Shown here: piece by piece, positions 51,801 through 57,938 of the stretch | Layout of the letters: every line of letters starts with the position of its first letter | How positions within the stretch are numbered: the first letter of the stretch is position 1 | Assembly: GCF_049316285.1 (NCBI RefSeq) | Contig: NZ_JBMOXA010000027.1 | Span: 1-64,000, forward strand | From: Rhodoferax_B sp049316285 | Lineage (GTDB): Bacteria > Pseudomonadota > Gammaproteobacteria > Burkholderiales > Burkholderiaceae_C | Direction: 5' to 3' | Length of the DNA stretch: 64,000 bases | Notes under the pieces: model-generated | What the model was told of the DNA's origin: nothing | The model's database searches: none | What the model saw: only the letters and a program-made list of their open reading frames with translations | Made by a program: the position numbers and the translations under genes

Positions 51801-54800
51801 GTAGGTCTGGCCCTCGCCATAACCCGTGCTGTCGTTGGCCGTGTTGGCGAAGATCTCGATGCGGATGTAGCTGTTGGCCGTGCTGTTGATCGTGCCCGTG
51901 ATCTCGAAGTTGCCGGCCCCGTTCGTGCGCGCCACCGTCAGCACCGGGAAGTTCTGCAGGTTGTTCGGCCCGCTGTCGGCGTCGCCCGTGTCGTTGGCCG
52001 TTACGCCATCGACGTTGAGGTCGATGCCCAGGCCGGTGTTGCCGTAGATGCTGTTGCCCAGCAGGCTGTTGCCGGTGCCCGCCGAGGAGGAGAGCACGAT
52101 GCCGCCCTCGCTCTGGCTATAGGCCACCACATTGCCCTGCACCAGGCTGTTGGCAGCTCCCGCGGTGATGTAGATGCCGGACTCTGCCATGCCCCAGGTG
52201 GCCGTGCCCGCCAGGTTCGTGCCGGTGCGGTTGCCCTGGACCACGGTGCCGGTTGCGTCCGAGATCACGATGCCGGAGTGAGCGGTCCGCACGACGACGT
52301 TGCCTTCGCCGGCACCCAGTCCGCCGATGCGGTTGTTCTGGGCGCTGGCCCCGACGCGGATACCGACGCCGGAGGAGTCCACCGTCGTCGCGCCATCGGG
52401 CAACAGGCCGACCCAGTTGCCCAGCACCGTGTTGTTGAGGGCGCTGCTGCCCTGGAGGTCGATCGCGGCCGAGCCGCTGCCGGCCAGCAGGTTGCGGTCG
52501 GCTGCGGTGGTGCCGCCGATGGTGTTGTTGGCACCGGAAACCAGGATGCCGTCGTAGCCCAAGGTCGTCGCGATGGCCAGGCCACTGGCGCCGACCTTGC
52601 CGAAGTAGTTGCCTGCGACGGTGTTGCCATCGGAGCCGGCCTGGATATTGATACCCGATGCCTGGGAGTTGGTGAACACGAAGCCGCGGATGGTGCTGCC
52701 ATCGGCATTGGTGCCCAGGGTCAGCAGGTCGAAACTGCCGTTGTTGCCGTCGAGCACGATGGCCGGGCGGTTGCCGTTGGCGGCGAAGCTGTCGTCCGTG
52801 GTGGCATTCAGCACCACCGGTCGGTCGATGGTGGGCAGTGCCGAGGTCAACGTGATGGTGTGCACGCCCGTGCCGGCGATGGCGAAGTTCACCAACGTGG
52901 GTAGACTGCCGGCCGGCGTGCCGTTGATGGCCAGCAGCGCCTCGCGCAGCGAGATGAAGCCGTCCGCCCCTTTGCTGGCCAGCAAGGTGGAGAGGCTGGT
53001 GGTGTCGCCGTCCACCGTGTCGGAGGCGGTGTCCACCACCAGCGTGTTCTGCACGGTGGAGATGGCGACCACGCTCTTGGCGAATTCCGAGGTGTCGGTG
53101 AAGCTGCTGTAGGTGTTGTCGGTGGTGCGCGTGGCCGTGGCCGAAATGTAGGCACCGACGGCCACGGTGGCGCTGAGCGTGGTCGAGAACGTGGCATTGC
53201 CGCTCGCGTCGGTGCTCACATTGATGAAGCCCAGGTAGGTCTGGCCTTCGCCGTAGCCGCTGGCGTCGTTGCTGGTGTTGGCGAACAGCTCGATGCGAAA
53301 GAAGCTGTTGGCCGTGCTGTTGATGGAACCGATGACCGTGATGCTGCCCGCGCCGTTCGTGCTCGCCACCGCCAGCACCGGGTAGTTCTGCAGGTTGTTC
53401 GGTCCGCTGTCGGCGTCGCCGGTGTCGTTGGCCGTCACGCCGTTGAAGCCCAGGTCTATGCCCAGGCCCCCGCTGCTGTAGATGCTGTTCTGCAGCAGGG
53501 CCACGCCCGTGGCGCCGGTGTCGATCAGGACGCCGCCGTTGGCGCCACTGAAGGCGATGGTGTTGCCTTGCACCATGGAGCCGGTGGACGTGCCGGAGAA
53601 ATACACGCCCGCAGCCGTCGTGCCCCAGTTGCTCGTGCCGGCCAGGTCGGTGCCGATGCGGTTGCCCTGGATCAGCGTGCCGGTGGACGACACGCCACCC
53701 GCGGCGCTCAAGCTCGTGCGCACGATCCAGTTGCCCTCGCCGGCGCCCAGCCCACCGATGCGCGTATTGGTCGCACCGCTGTAGGCGGTGATGCCGTCGC
53801 CCGTGCTGGCCACCGAGGTCACGCCGTCGGGCAATACGTTGATCCAGTTGCCCTGCACCACGTTGTTGGCGGCGCTGGCACCGCTGACGCGGATGGCGCT
53901 GCCACTGAGGCCCGCCAGGATGTTGCGATTGGCCGACGTGCTGCCGCCTATGGTGTTGTTGGCCCCCTCGACGCGGATGCCGTTGCCGACCGCGAGCGCG
54001 TTGCTCAGTCCGTTGGCACCTACGCGGCCGATGTAGTTGCCGGCGATGGTGTTGCCGTCCGAGCCCGCCTGGACCCAGATGGCGTTGCCCGTCAGGTTGG
54101 TGACCACCAGGCCACGGATGGTGCTGCCGTCGGCATTGGCGCCCAGCACCAGGCCGTCTATGGCAGCGCCGTTGCCGTTCAGCACGATGGCCGGCCGGCC
54201 GCCGTTGGCCGCCACACTGGCCGTGTCGGTGGTGCCGTCTATGACCACGGGCCGGTCGATGACCGGCAGGGCCGATGCCAGCGTAATGGTGTGGATGCCA
54301 CTGCCCGCAATGCTGAAGTTCACCAACGTGGGCAGGCTGCCGGCGGGCGTGCCGTTGATGGCCAGCAGCGCCTCGCGCAGCGAGATGAAGCCGTCCGCGC
54401 CCTTGCTGGCCAGCAGCGTGGACAGGCTGGTGGTGTCACCATCCACCGTGTCGGAGGCCGTGTCCACCACCAGCGTGTTCTGCGTGGTGGAGATGGCCAC
54501 GATGGTCTTGGCGAATTCCGAGGTATCACTGAACGTGGCGTAGCTGCTGTCGGACTTGGTGGCCGTGGCCGAGATGTAGGCACCGACGGCCACGGTGGCG
54601 CTCAATGTGGTGGAGAAGCTTGCGTTGCCCGAGGCATCGGTCAGCACGTTGATGAAGCCCAGCAGCGTGCGGCCCTCGCCATAGCCGCTGACGGTGTTGC
54701 TGGTATTGGAAAAAACTTCGATGCGGATGTAGGTGTTGGCCGTGCTGTTGATCGTGCCCGTGATCGTGAAGTTGCCCGCGCCGTCGGTACGTGCCACGGT

Positions 54801-57800
54801 CAGCACAGGGAAGTTCTGCAGGTTGTTGGCGCCGGTGTCGGCGTCGCCCGCGTCGTTGGCCGTGACGCCGCTGGCTCCGAGGTCGATGCCCAGCGATCCC
54901 GCGTTGGTGTTCGTGCTGTAGATGCTGTTGCCGAGGATGGCGTTGCCGGTGCCGCTGGAAACACTGATGGCATCGGCCGTGGTGCCCTGCTGGTTCGAGA
55001 AGGCAATGATGTTGCCTTGGCCCGCCAGCGTGCCGCCGATCAGGTTGTTGCTGCCCGCCACGCGGATACCGCTCTGCTTGCCGCCCCAGTTGGCCGTTCC
55101 CGCCAGGTCGGTGCCTATGCGGTTGCCCTGCACCGTGATGCCGTCGGTCTGCAGCGAGATGCCCGCCGTGGTGGTGCTACCGATCCAGTTGCCGCTGATC
55201 ACCATGCCGGCGCCGGTGGCGTAGACGATGATGCCGACCGGCGTGGTGGTGCTGATGAGGCCCGTACCCGCGGCGTTGATGCCTATGCGGTTGTTCAGCA
55301 CCAGCGTGCCGCCGCCACCGGTGTTGACGGCGATGCCGGCGTCACCGGCACCGGAGATCAGGTTGTTCTCTATGCGTGTGTTGGCGGAACTGCCGCTGTT
55401 GACCCAGATGCCCGACTGCAGGCCCGTGAAGCCGGTCGTGCCGCTGGCGTTCACACCCGCGTAGTTGCCCAGGATCTGGTTGCCGTTGCCGGACTCGATC
55501 AGGATGGCGTAGAAGCCCGCCGCCGTGCCGTCCAGGCCAAGCACGTTGCGGTCGGCCGCCGTGCTGCCGCCGACGATGTTGTTGCTGCTCTGGATCCAGA
55601 TCACATCGTCGCCCGAGGCCACGGCCGCCTGTTCGCCGTCGGCGCCGATGGCGCCCAGGTAGTTGCCCACGATGGTGTTGCCGCTGGAGCCCGCCATGAT
55701 GCGGATGGCCGAGGCGCTGTTGTTCGAGGCGTAGTTCTGGATCACCAGCCCGCGTATGGTGGATCCGCCCGAACCCGTGTCCAGCCGCAAGCCGTCGCCG
55801 GCGATGCCGCCCACGTTGATGACGATGGCCGGCCGGCCGCCGTTGGCCGTCACGCTGCCGGTGTCGGTCGTGCCGTCTATGACCACCTGCTTGGTGATGG
55901 TGGGCAACAGCGTCGACAGCGTGATGGTGTGCACCACGTTGCCGCTGATGTTGAACGTGATCAGCGTGGGGCCCGAGGCCGCGTTGGCCGCGGTGATGGC
56001 CGCGCGCAGCGAGCCGGCGCCGGAATCGGCCGTGGTGGTCACGACCTGCTCGTTCATCGCCGTGGTGGCGCGGTAGGCCGAGAACTCCGAGGTTTCATAG
56101 AAGACGGTGGCGGCCGTGCCGGTGCGCGTGGCCGTGGCGCTGATCAGCGCACCCGTGGCCACCGCGTTGCCCGACAGCGTGGCCGCGATGGTGGCGTTGC
56201 CCGAGGCGTTGGTGGTGACCAGGACATAGCCCAGGTAGATGCGGCCCTCGGCCGTGCCGGTGCCAGAGGGCGTGGCGTAGAACTCGATGCGGAAGCTGGT
56301 GTTGGCCGTGCTGTTCAGCGTGCCCTGGACGGCCACGTAGCCGGTGCCGCTGGAGCTGCTCTGCGCCGCCGTCAGCACAGGGAAGTTCTGCAGCGCGTTG
56401 GCGCCGGTGTCGGGATCGCCGGCATCGTTGGCCGTGCTGCCGTTGTCGCCCAGGTCGATGCCAATGGAGGACACGCCGGCAATCGTATTGCCCAGGATGC
56501 TGGCCACCGTGCCGGCGGTGGTGACGACCACACCCTTGGCACCGCCCATGATGACGTTGCCCTCGCCAGCGTTGACGCCACCGATCTGGTTGGCGGTGCC
56601 GGCCGAGACGCTGATGCCGTTGCTGGTGCTGGCGGTCAGCGCAGCAGTGCCGGCGGCCGTGGTGCCGATCAGGTTGCCCTGCACCAGCAGCGTGCCGGTG
56701 GCGCTGGAGACCACGTTGTTGGTGTTGCCAGCGATCAGGTTGCGCGCCGCCGCCGTGCTGCCGCCAATGGTGGTAGCGCCCGTGCCGGCCACCGAGACGC
56801 CGATGGCGTTGGCCGCCGCCGTGCTGCCGGCCGCATCGGTGCCGATGAAGTTGCCGGTGACCGTGAGCCCACCCACACTGGTCAGGATGCCGGCGCCGGT
56901 GAAGCCACCTATGGCCAGGCCACTGACCACACTGCCGCTGCTGCCGCTGCCGAAGTTCAGGCCGTTGGCACCGGCGCCGGCACCAGAGCCGTTCAAGGCG
57001 ATGCGGATGATGGCGTTGCTGCCGCTGCCAGCGCTGTTGGCCGTGGCATCGGACTGGGTGTAGCCGTTGATGGTCAGGGCGCCCGTGATGGTCGGCAGCG
57101 CCGTGCTCAGGTTGATGGTCTGCAGGCCCGCGCCCGCGATGTTGAAGACGATGGTGTCGGCGCCGGCATTGGCATTGGCGTCGCTGATGGCCTGGCGCAG
57201 CGTGCCGGCGCCGCTGTCGGCGGTGCTGGTCACGGTGTAGGTGGCCAGCAGGCCCTGCCACTGCGCCTGGGTCTGCAGGCCCAAGGCCAGCTGGGCCTCG
57301 ATGTGGCCGGTCTGCATTTCCAGCGTCCAGTTGCCGCCCAGGCCGCTGAAGCCGGTGAGGTCTTCGGATGCGGCCACATCGGCGCCGGTCAGTTGCGCCA
57401 GGTTTTGCACCAGCGCACGGCCGTCCGCCCCGGCCGCCACGTCGCAACCGTAGATCAGCAGATCGGCATCGGCTTCGAGCTGGCGGCCCCAGCCTGAGAT
57501 TTCCTCGGCGCGCTGCAGCAGCGCATCCTGATCCAATGTTGTGTTGCCGAGTTGCACACTGCCTTCGCCGCCGTGGGCAATCAGATGCACGGCCGAAACC
57601 TCGCTGCGCCCTTGCAGCGCTGCGCTGATGGCGGCGATGCCGTCTTCGTTTTCGCCTATGCGCACGACCTCAATGGCACGGCCGGCTGTGGCCTGGGCCT
57701 GGATGTCGCGCACCAGGGTGTCGGCATCGGGTACCCGCGCGTCGATGAACACCAGCTCGACTGCTGGGCTCTGCGCGGCACTGGTTGGGGACTGGGCTTC

Positions 57801-57938
57801 GGCACTGACGGTTTCCTGCTGCGCCAACGTGGCGACCGCCGCCGCCGCGGCCAGCGGATGGTCGGCCGCGTAGAGGATGCGCTCTTCCACATCCTCCAGC
57901 AGGGGTCGCGCACGTGGTGGCGCCGCCGACCCTCTCAT
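39825..57938 (-). CDS. Giant LEPR-XLL / DUF4347 cadherin-like repeat protein, 6037 aa
   Basis: An uninterrupted 6037-residue envelope or adhesin-type protein. In order: an N-terminal LEPR-XLL-like motif (LEDVEERILYAAD, about 14-26); a DUF4347 caspase-like domain (about 60-222) with H122 in AHGG and C165 in IYGCD; and five parallel beta-helix/CSLREA-type modules (about 232-2530). Then come a transition domain, 17 near-identical domains of about 132 residues (about 2690-4930) and a different Ig-like domain. Seven cadherin-type repeats follow (about 5055-5790). A single TM lies near 5941-5957, then a basic, charged tail of 80 residues. There is no classical signal peptide and no RTX nonapeptide array. 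It overlaps the hybrid kinase and diguanylate cyclase genes by 4 nt each, and the operon also encodes HlyD- and SecA-like proteins, its likely exporters. Function unproven; adhesion is the likeliest. Confidence 0.9.
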   Translation of the reverse strand: MRGSAAPPRARPLLEDVEERILYAADHPLAAAAAVATLAQQETVSAEAQSPTSAAQSPAVELVFIDARVPDADTLVRDIQAQATAGRAIEVVRIGENEDGIAAISAALQGRSEVSAVHLIAHGGEGSVQLGNTTLDQDALLQRAEEISGWGRQLEADADLLIYGCDVAAGADGRALVQNLAQLTGADVAASEDLTGFSGLGGNWTLEMQTGHIEAQLALGLQTQAQWQGLLATYTVTSTADSGAGTLRQAISDANANAGADTIVFNIAGAGLQTINLSTALPTITGALTINGYTQSDATANSAGSGSNAIIRIALNGSGAGAGANGLNFGSGSSGSVVSGLAIGGFTGAGILTSVGGLTVTGNFIGTDAAGSTAAANAIGVSVAGTGATTIGGSTAAARNLIAGNTNNVVSSATGTLLVQGNLIGTTAAGTAALTASTSNGISVSAGTANQIGGVNAGEGNVIMGGAKGVVVTTAGTVASILGNTIAGVSSIGIDLGDNGSTANDAGDPDTGANALQNFPVLTAAQSSSSGTGYVAVQGTLNSTANTSFRIEFYATPSGTGTAEGRIYLGYVLVTTNASGNATIAATLSGNAVATGALISATATRTGTAATVFYETSEFSAYRATTAMNEQVVTTTADSGAGSLRAAITAANAASGPTLITFNISGNVVHTITLSTLLPTITKQVVIDGTTDTGSVTANGGRPAIVINVGGIAGDGLRLDTGSGGSTIRGLVIQNYASNNSASAIRIMAGSSGNTIVGNYLGAIGADGEQAAVASGDDVIWIQSSNNIVGGSTAADRNVLGLDGTAAGFYAILIESGNGNQILGNYAGVNASGTTGFTGLQSGIWVNSGSSANTRIENNLISGAGDAGIAVNTGGGGTLVLNNRIGINAAGTGLISTTTPVGIIVYATGAGMVISGNWIGSTTTAGISLQTDGITVQGNRIGTDLAGTANWGGKQSGIRVAGSNNLIGGTLAGQGNIIAFSNQQGTTADAISVSSGTGNAILGNSIYSTNTNAGSLGIDLGASGVTANDAGDADTGANNLQNFPVLTVARTDGAGNFTITGTINSTANTYIRIEVFSNTSNTVSGYGEGRTLLGFINVLTDASGNASFSTTLSATVAVGAYISATATKSDSSYATFSDTSEFAKTIVAISTTQNTLVVDTASDTVDGDTTSLSTLLASKGADGFISLREALLAINGTPAGSLPTLVNFSIAGSGIHTITLASALPVIDRPVVIDGTTDTASVAANGGRPAIVLNGNGAAIDGLVLGANADGSTIRGLVVTNLTGNAIWVQAGSDGNTIAGNYIGRVGANGLSNALAVGNGIRVEGANNTIGGSTSANRNILAGLSGSAIRVSGASAANNVVQGNWINVLPDGVTSVASTGDGITAYSGATNTRIGGLGAGEGNWIVRTSLSAAGGVSSTGTLIQGNRIGTDLAGTSNWGTTAAGVYFSGTSTGSMVQGNTIAFSGANGGVLIDTGATGVALLQNSIYSSGGLGIDLGFNGVTANDTGDADSGPNNLQNYPVLAVASTNGAGSITVIGSINSTANSFFRIELFANTSNDASGYGEGQTYLGFINVSTDASGNATFSTTLSATVAVGAYISATATRTTDNTYSSFTDTSEFAKSVVAISTVQNTLVVDTASDTVDGDTTSLSTLLASKGADGFISLREALLAINGTPAGSLPTLVNFAIAGTGVHTITLTSALPTIDRPVVLNATTDDSFAANGNRPAIVLDGNNGSFDLLTLGTNADGSTIRGFVFTNSQASGINIQAGSDGNTVAGNYFGKVGASGLAIATTLGYDGILVSGANNTIGGTTAADRNLLAGSGSAAIDLQGSSALNNTVLGNWVGLLPDGATTVDSSGVGIRVGASAQNNRIGGLGAGEGNVVVRTAHSGIVISDATGTVVQGNRTGTNLAGTATWGMAESGIYITAGAANSLVQGNVVAYSQSEGGIVLSSSAGTGNSLLGNSIYGNTGLGIDLNVDGVTANDTGDADSGPNNLQNFPVLTVARTNGAGNFEITGTINSTANSYIRIEIFANTANDSTGYGEGQTYLGFVNVLTDGSGNATFSTTLTATVAAGAFISATATKSVAGYGSFSDTSEFAKSLVAISSTQAVLVVDTAADTLDGDTTSISTLLASKGADGFISLREAIIAINNTPAGSLPTLVNFSIAGNAVHTITLGSELPAITKPVVIDGTTDTASYTANGNRPAIVLQGNGSGSNWVGLNFASGSGGSTVRGLVIRGFDYAIRLQSGSSGNTIVGNYIGPLQADGSYTSAASAQTTWGISVESANNTIGGTTTADRNVITGMLGSGAGVVLQGAGATGNRVIGNYLGTNASGTPQGVGSEGVYIRSGAQNNQIGGTAAGEGNLIAGSSAAGVAIVTGAGAGNAILGNSIYSNGGLGIDLAGGGVTANDTGDADTGPNNRQNFPVVASVSLASNQFTVTGSLNSEANKTYRIEFFGIPYGSTDGSGNGEGNVYLGFVEVTTDASGNASISTTLAASGLTYGAWISATATEKIGASNYGSTSEFSANVQAANTAPVLTVAASAATTENAAAVALAPGATAVDSELAASGNYAGATLTLLRNGGANAQDLFAATGGSLAALTQGGNLVYGGTTVGTVTTNSGGTLVLSFNSNATQTLVNNVLRAIGYANSSDDPPASVLLSWSFSDGNTGAQGGGGALASSGSTTVNISAVNDAPVLTTSGTTLAYTENAAATAIDMGLAVSDVDNTSLAGATVTISANYANGQDVLAFVDQNGITGNWNATTGVLTLSGAASVANYQAALRSVSYVNTSDNPSTATRTVSFTVNDGVANSTAATRNIAVTAVNDAPVVTTTGSTLGYTENAAATAIDAGVSVSDVDNTNLSGATVSISVNYVNGEDVLAFTNANGITGSWNATTGVLTLSGSATVANYQAALRSVSYVNTSENPSTATRTVSFSASDGSATSAVATRDISVTAVNDVPVVSTTVSALAITENDAATAIDAAVSVSDVDNTNLSGATVSISANYVNGQDVLAFTNANGITGSWDAATGVLTLSGSASVANYQAALRSISYVNTSDNPSTATRTVSFTVNDGVANSLAATRNIAVTAVNDAPVVATTGSTLATTENAAATAIDAGVSVSDVDNTNLSGATVSISANYVNGEDVLAFTNANGITGSWNATTGVLTLSGSATVANYQAALRSVSYVNTSENPSTATRTVSFSASDGSATSAVATRDIAVTAVNDAPVVTATGSALAYTENTAATAVDAGVAVHDADSTNLTGASVSISANYVNGEDVLAFTNANGISGSWDAATGVLTLTGSASVANYQLALRSITYVNTSDNPSTATRTVSFVVNDGVANSTAATRSIAVTAVNDAPVVATTGSTLATTENAAATAIDAGLVVSDADHTSLASATIMISGNYVNGQDVLAFVDQNGITGNWDAATGVLTLSGSASVANYQAALRSVSYVNTSDNPSTATRTVSFTVNDGTLNSAVVTRNIAVTALNDAPVLTTTGSTLAITENAAATVVDGGLTVSDADNTNLTGATVAISANYVNGEDQLAFTNANGITGSWNATTGVLTLTGSATLADYQAALRSITYVNTSDNPSTATRSVSFTVNDGTVNSAAATRNIAITAVNDAPVVSATGSTLSYTENAAATPIDAGLTLGDVDNALLVGATVSLSANYVNGEDQLAFTNANGITGNWDAATGVLTLTGSASVADYQTALRSVSYVNTSDNPSTATRSVSFTVNDGTLNSAVATRNIAITAVNDAPVLTPTGSTLNYTENAAATPVDAGLTLGDVDNSLLVGATVSLSANYANGQDVLAFINANGITGSWDAATGILSLSGTATLADYQAALRSVTYSNTSDNPSTATRTVSFVVSDGTANSLAAIRSLAVAAVNDAPVLTTTGSALAYTESTPATPMDPGLTIADVDNSTLTGATISISGNYVNGEDVLAFTNANGISGSWDVATGVLTLTGSASVTNYQAALRSVTYINTSDNPSTATRSVSFVVNDGVANSTAATRNIALTAVNDAPVVTTTGTLLAYTENDPATAVDPGLVVSDVDSPVLAGASIAITANYDSAHDMLGFTDGNGITGSWDGTTGVMTLSGTATVADYQAALRSVVYLYTDTSGNSGTVTRTVTFTVSDGTATSLPAARNLGVTSVNNAPDLVSTGTALGYTENAAAMPIDTGLTVSDVDNTTLTGASVAISVNYANGQDLLAFTDSLGITGSWNAATGVLTLSGNASLAAYQAALRSVSYINTSDNPSTATRTVSFTASDGTDTSLAATRDIVLSAVNDAAQLTATGTALGYAENAGAAAIDPGLVVSDVDNTTLTGARVAISVNYANGQDVLAFVDQNGITGSWDAATGVLTLSGTASVADYQAALRSISYVNSSDNPSTATRTVAFTVNDGSLDSLAVTRDIAITTVNDAPVVATTGSALAITENDAATAIDPGVAVSDADNTTLSGATVHISTNYVNGEDLLAFSNANGITGSWDAASGTLTLSGTATVADYQAALRSLSYINTSDNPSTATRTVVFTVSDGVLSSLAATRDITITAINDAPVVTTSGTAQAYTENAAAVLIDTGVTVGDVDNSILSGATITITGNYANGEDVLAFVNANGITGSWDAATGVLTLTGNASVANYQAALRSVTYTNTSDKPSTATRSVSFVVSDGAANSTVATRSIAVTAVNDPPVVSTGGAALAYTENDATTPVAPGLGLSDADDTLLTGATVSISANYAIGQDVLAFTNANGISGNWNAATGVLTLTGSASVADYQAALRSVSYVNTSDDPGTATRTLSFVVNDGQADSIAATRDIAITGVNDAPVVSTSGTVLAYAENANPTPIDPGLTVADADNNNLSGATVTISVNYANGQDVLAFTNANGITGSWDAASGVLTLSGNATVAAYQAALRSVTYANTSDNPSTAIRTLSFSVSDGSASSAAATRNLSVTSVSDAPMGADNTVTTLEDTPYTFTLADFGFSDLDGGVLQAVRLSALPGVGSLSLNGVAVSAGQMVAVADIVAGKLVFTPAANANGPGYTSFSFQVQDDGGTANGGADTDPTPRTMTIAVTPVNDGPVITSNGGGATAAVAMDENHTAVTTVLASDIDGPALSYSISGGADAALFSIDSTTGALRFIAAPNYEAAASAGGNNIYQVVVQASDGLASATQTITVTVLDVNEFAVGAPADTDAAANTVAENAATGTLVGITAHAADLDGTATVSYSLSNDAGGRFTIDAVTGVVTVANGSLLDYEGAANHTITVRATSSDGSSASTSFTVHLGDVNEAPLGAIADVNPAANQVPENAATGTPVGITAQAVDTDGTATVSYTLSNDAGGRFSIDPATGVVTVADGSLLDYEGQAQYQITVLATSSDGSSSTLSFTVQLADVNEAPVGAVSDVDPAADSLPENATTGTLVGITAHASDPDGTATVSYSLSNDAGGRFSIDAVTGVVTVANGSLLDFEAATSHQITVLATSSDGSVSSASFIIALTNVNEAVISPVVDTDAAPNRLPENAATGTAVGITAFARDPDAGATVSYTLLENAGGRFTIDATTGVVTVADGSLLNYEAAITHGIVVRATSSDGSTTDTAFVVQLSDVNEAPVGAVSDVDPAADSLPENATTGTLVGITAQAIDPDGTATVSYSLSDNAGGRFTIDAVTGVVSVADGSLLDNQAAATYGIVVRATSSDGSTSDTAFVVQLSQLNQAPLGAVGDADPAANLVPAGAGSGSTIGITAHAVSPDGTVGVRYSLSDNAGGRFAIDALTGVVTVANSALMASDPPGTFYNIMVQAASSDGATRSAVFSVQLPARELTTPGPVLTEPGDLPIVFGVPAPVVLTGATASFATAVPNLAMDLSDGAIAARPSLDVGSQSDPTAPALDMGSHGPLLPYEVSPQRLLPSAFVSGLSERRGLVLSQFDDLTEEFERLRFAQGAVRRMDDLPVQLDSVRSGVELPVGESMDVVWIGSMALSLGIAIWAARGSSLLTSMLATTPAWQNFDPVPVLRNPKADRGPAGRQRHDDPRRRTAEDSMAAVETAGAEMAQAEHDGMASGTNQESK
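40560..42780 (-). repeat. Cadherin-type repeats in the giant gene, period about 315 bp
   Basis: Seven cadherin-like units, the last six closely similar, about 105 residues each. Each has PENAATGTLVGITA, then VSYSLSNDAGGRFTID, VTGVVTVANGSLLD and a closing DVNEAP. They would bind calcium at the Asp/Glu positions between units. The DNA is repetitive but clearly diverged between copies. Confidence 0.85.
43138..49880 (-). repeat. Seventeen tandem 396-bp repeats in the giant gene
   Basis: A 396-bp (132-codon) unit occurs 17 times in a row. Each unit runs from VNDAPV through TENAAATAID, SDVDNTNLSGATV, NGITGSWNAATGVLTLSG, NYQAALRSVSYVNTSDNPST to VNDG. One unit (number 11) differs more and has a one-codon insertion. 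Several copies are nearly identical in DNA, which suggests recent expansion or gene conversion. Confidence 0.92.
50350..57240 (-). repeat. Five beta-helix modules in the giant gene, three of them duplicated
   Basis: Five modules open with TADSGAGTLRQAI-like or LVVDTASDTVDGDTTS segments followed by SLREA and a solenoid of short N-G-N-rich turns. Modules 3, 4 and 5 (starting near 54490, 53055 and 51620) share long stretches such as LLASKGADGFISLREALLAI, showing module duplication. They resemble NosD/CSLREA-type right-handed beta-helices. Confidence 0.8.

Noticed and set aside
42363..57497. Very long + strand open frames (1241, 1168 and 1309 codons) opposite the giant gene
   Set aside because: They arise because the GC-rich repeats lack stop codons on the other strand. 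Their products are periodic Arg/Gly/Val/His-rich strings that simply follow the repeat period, while the - strand frame gives coherent domains.
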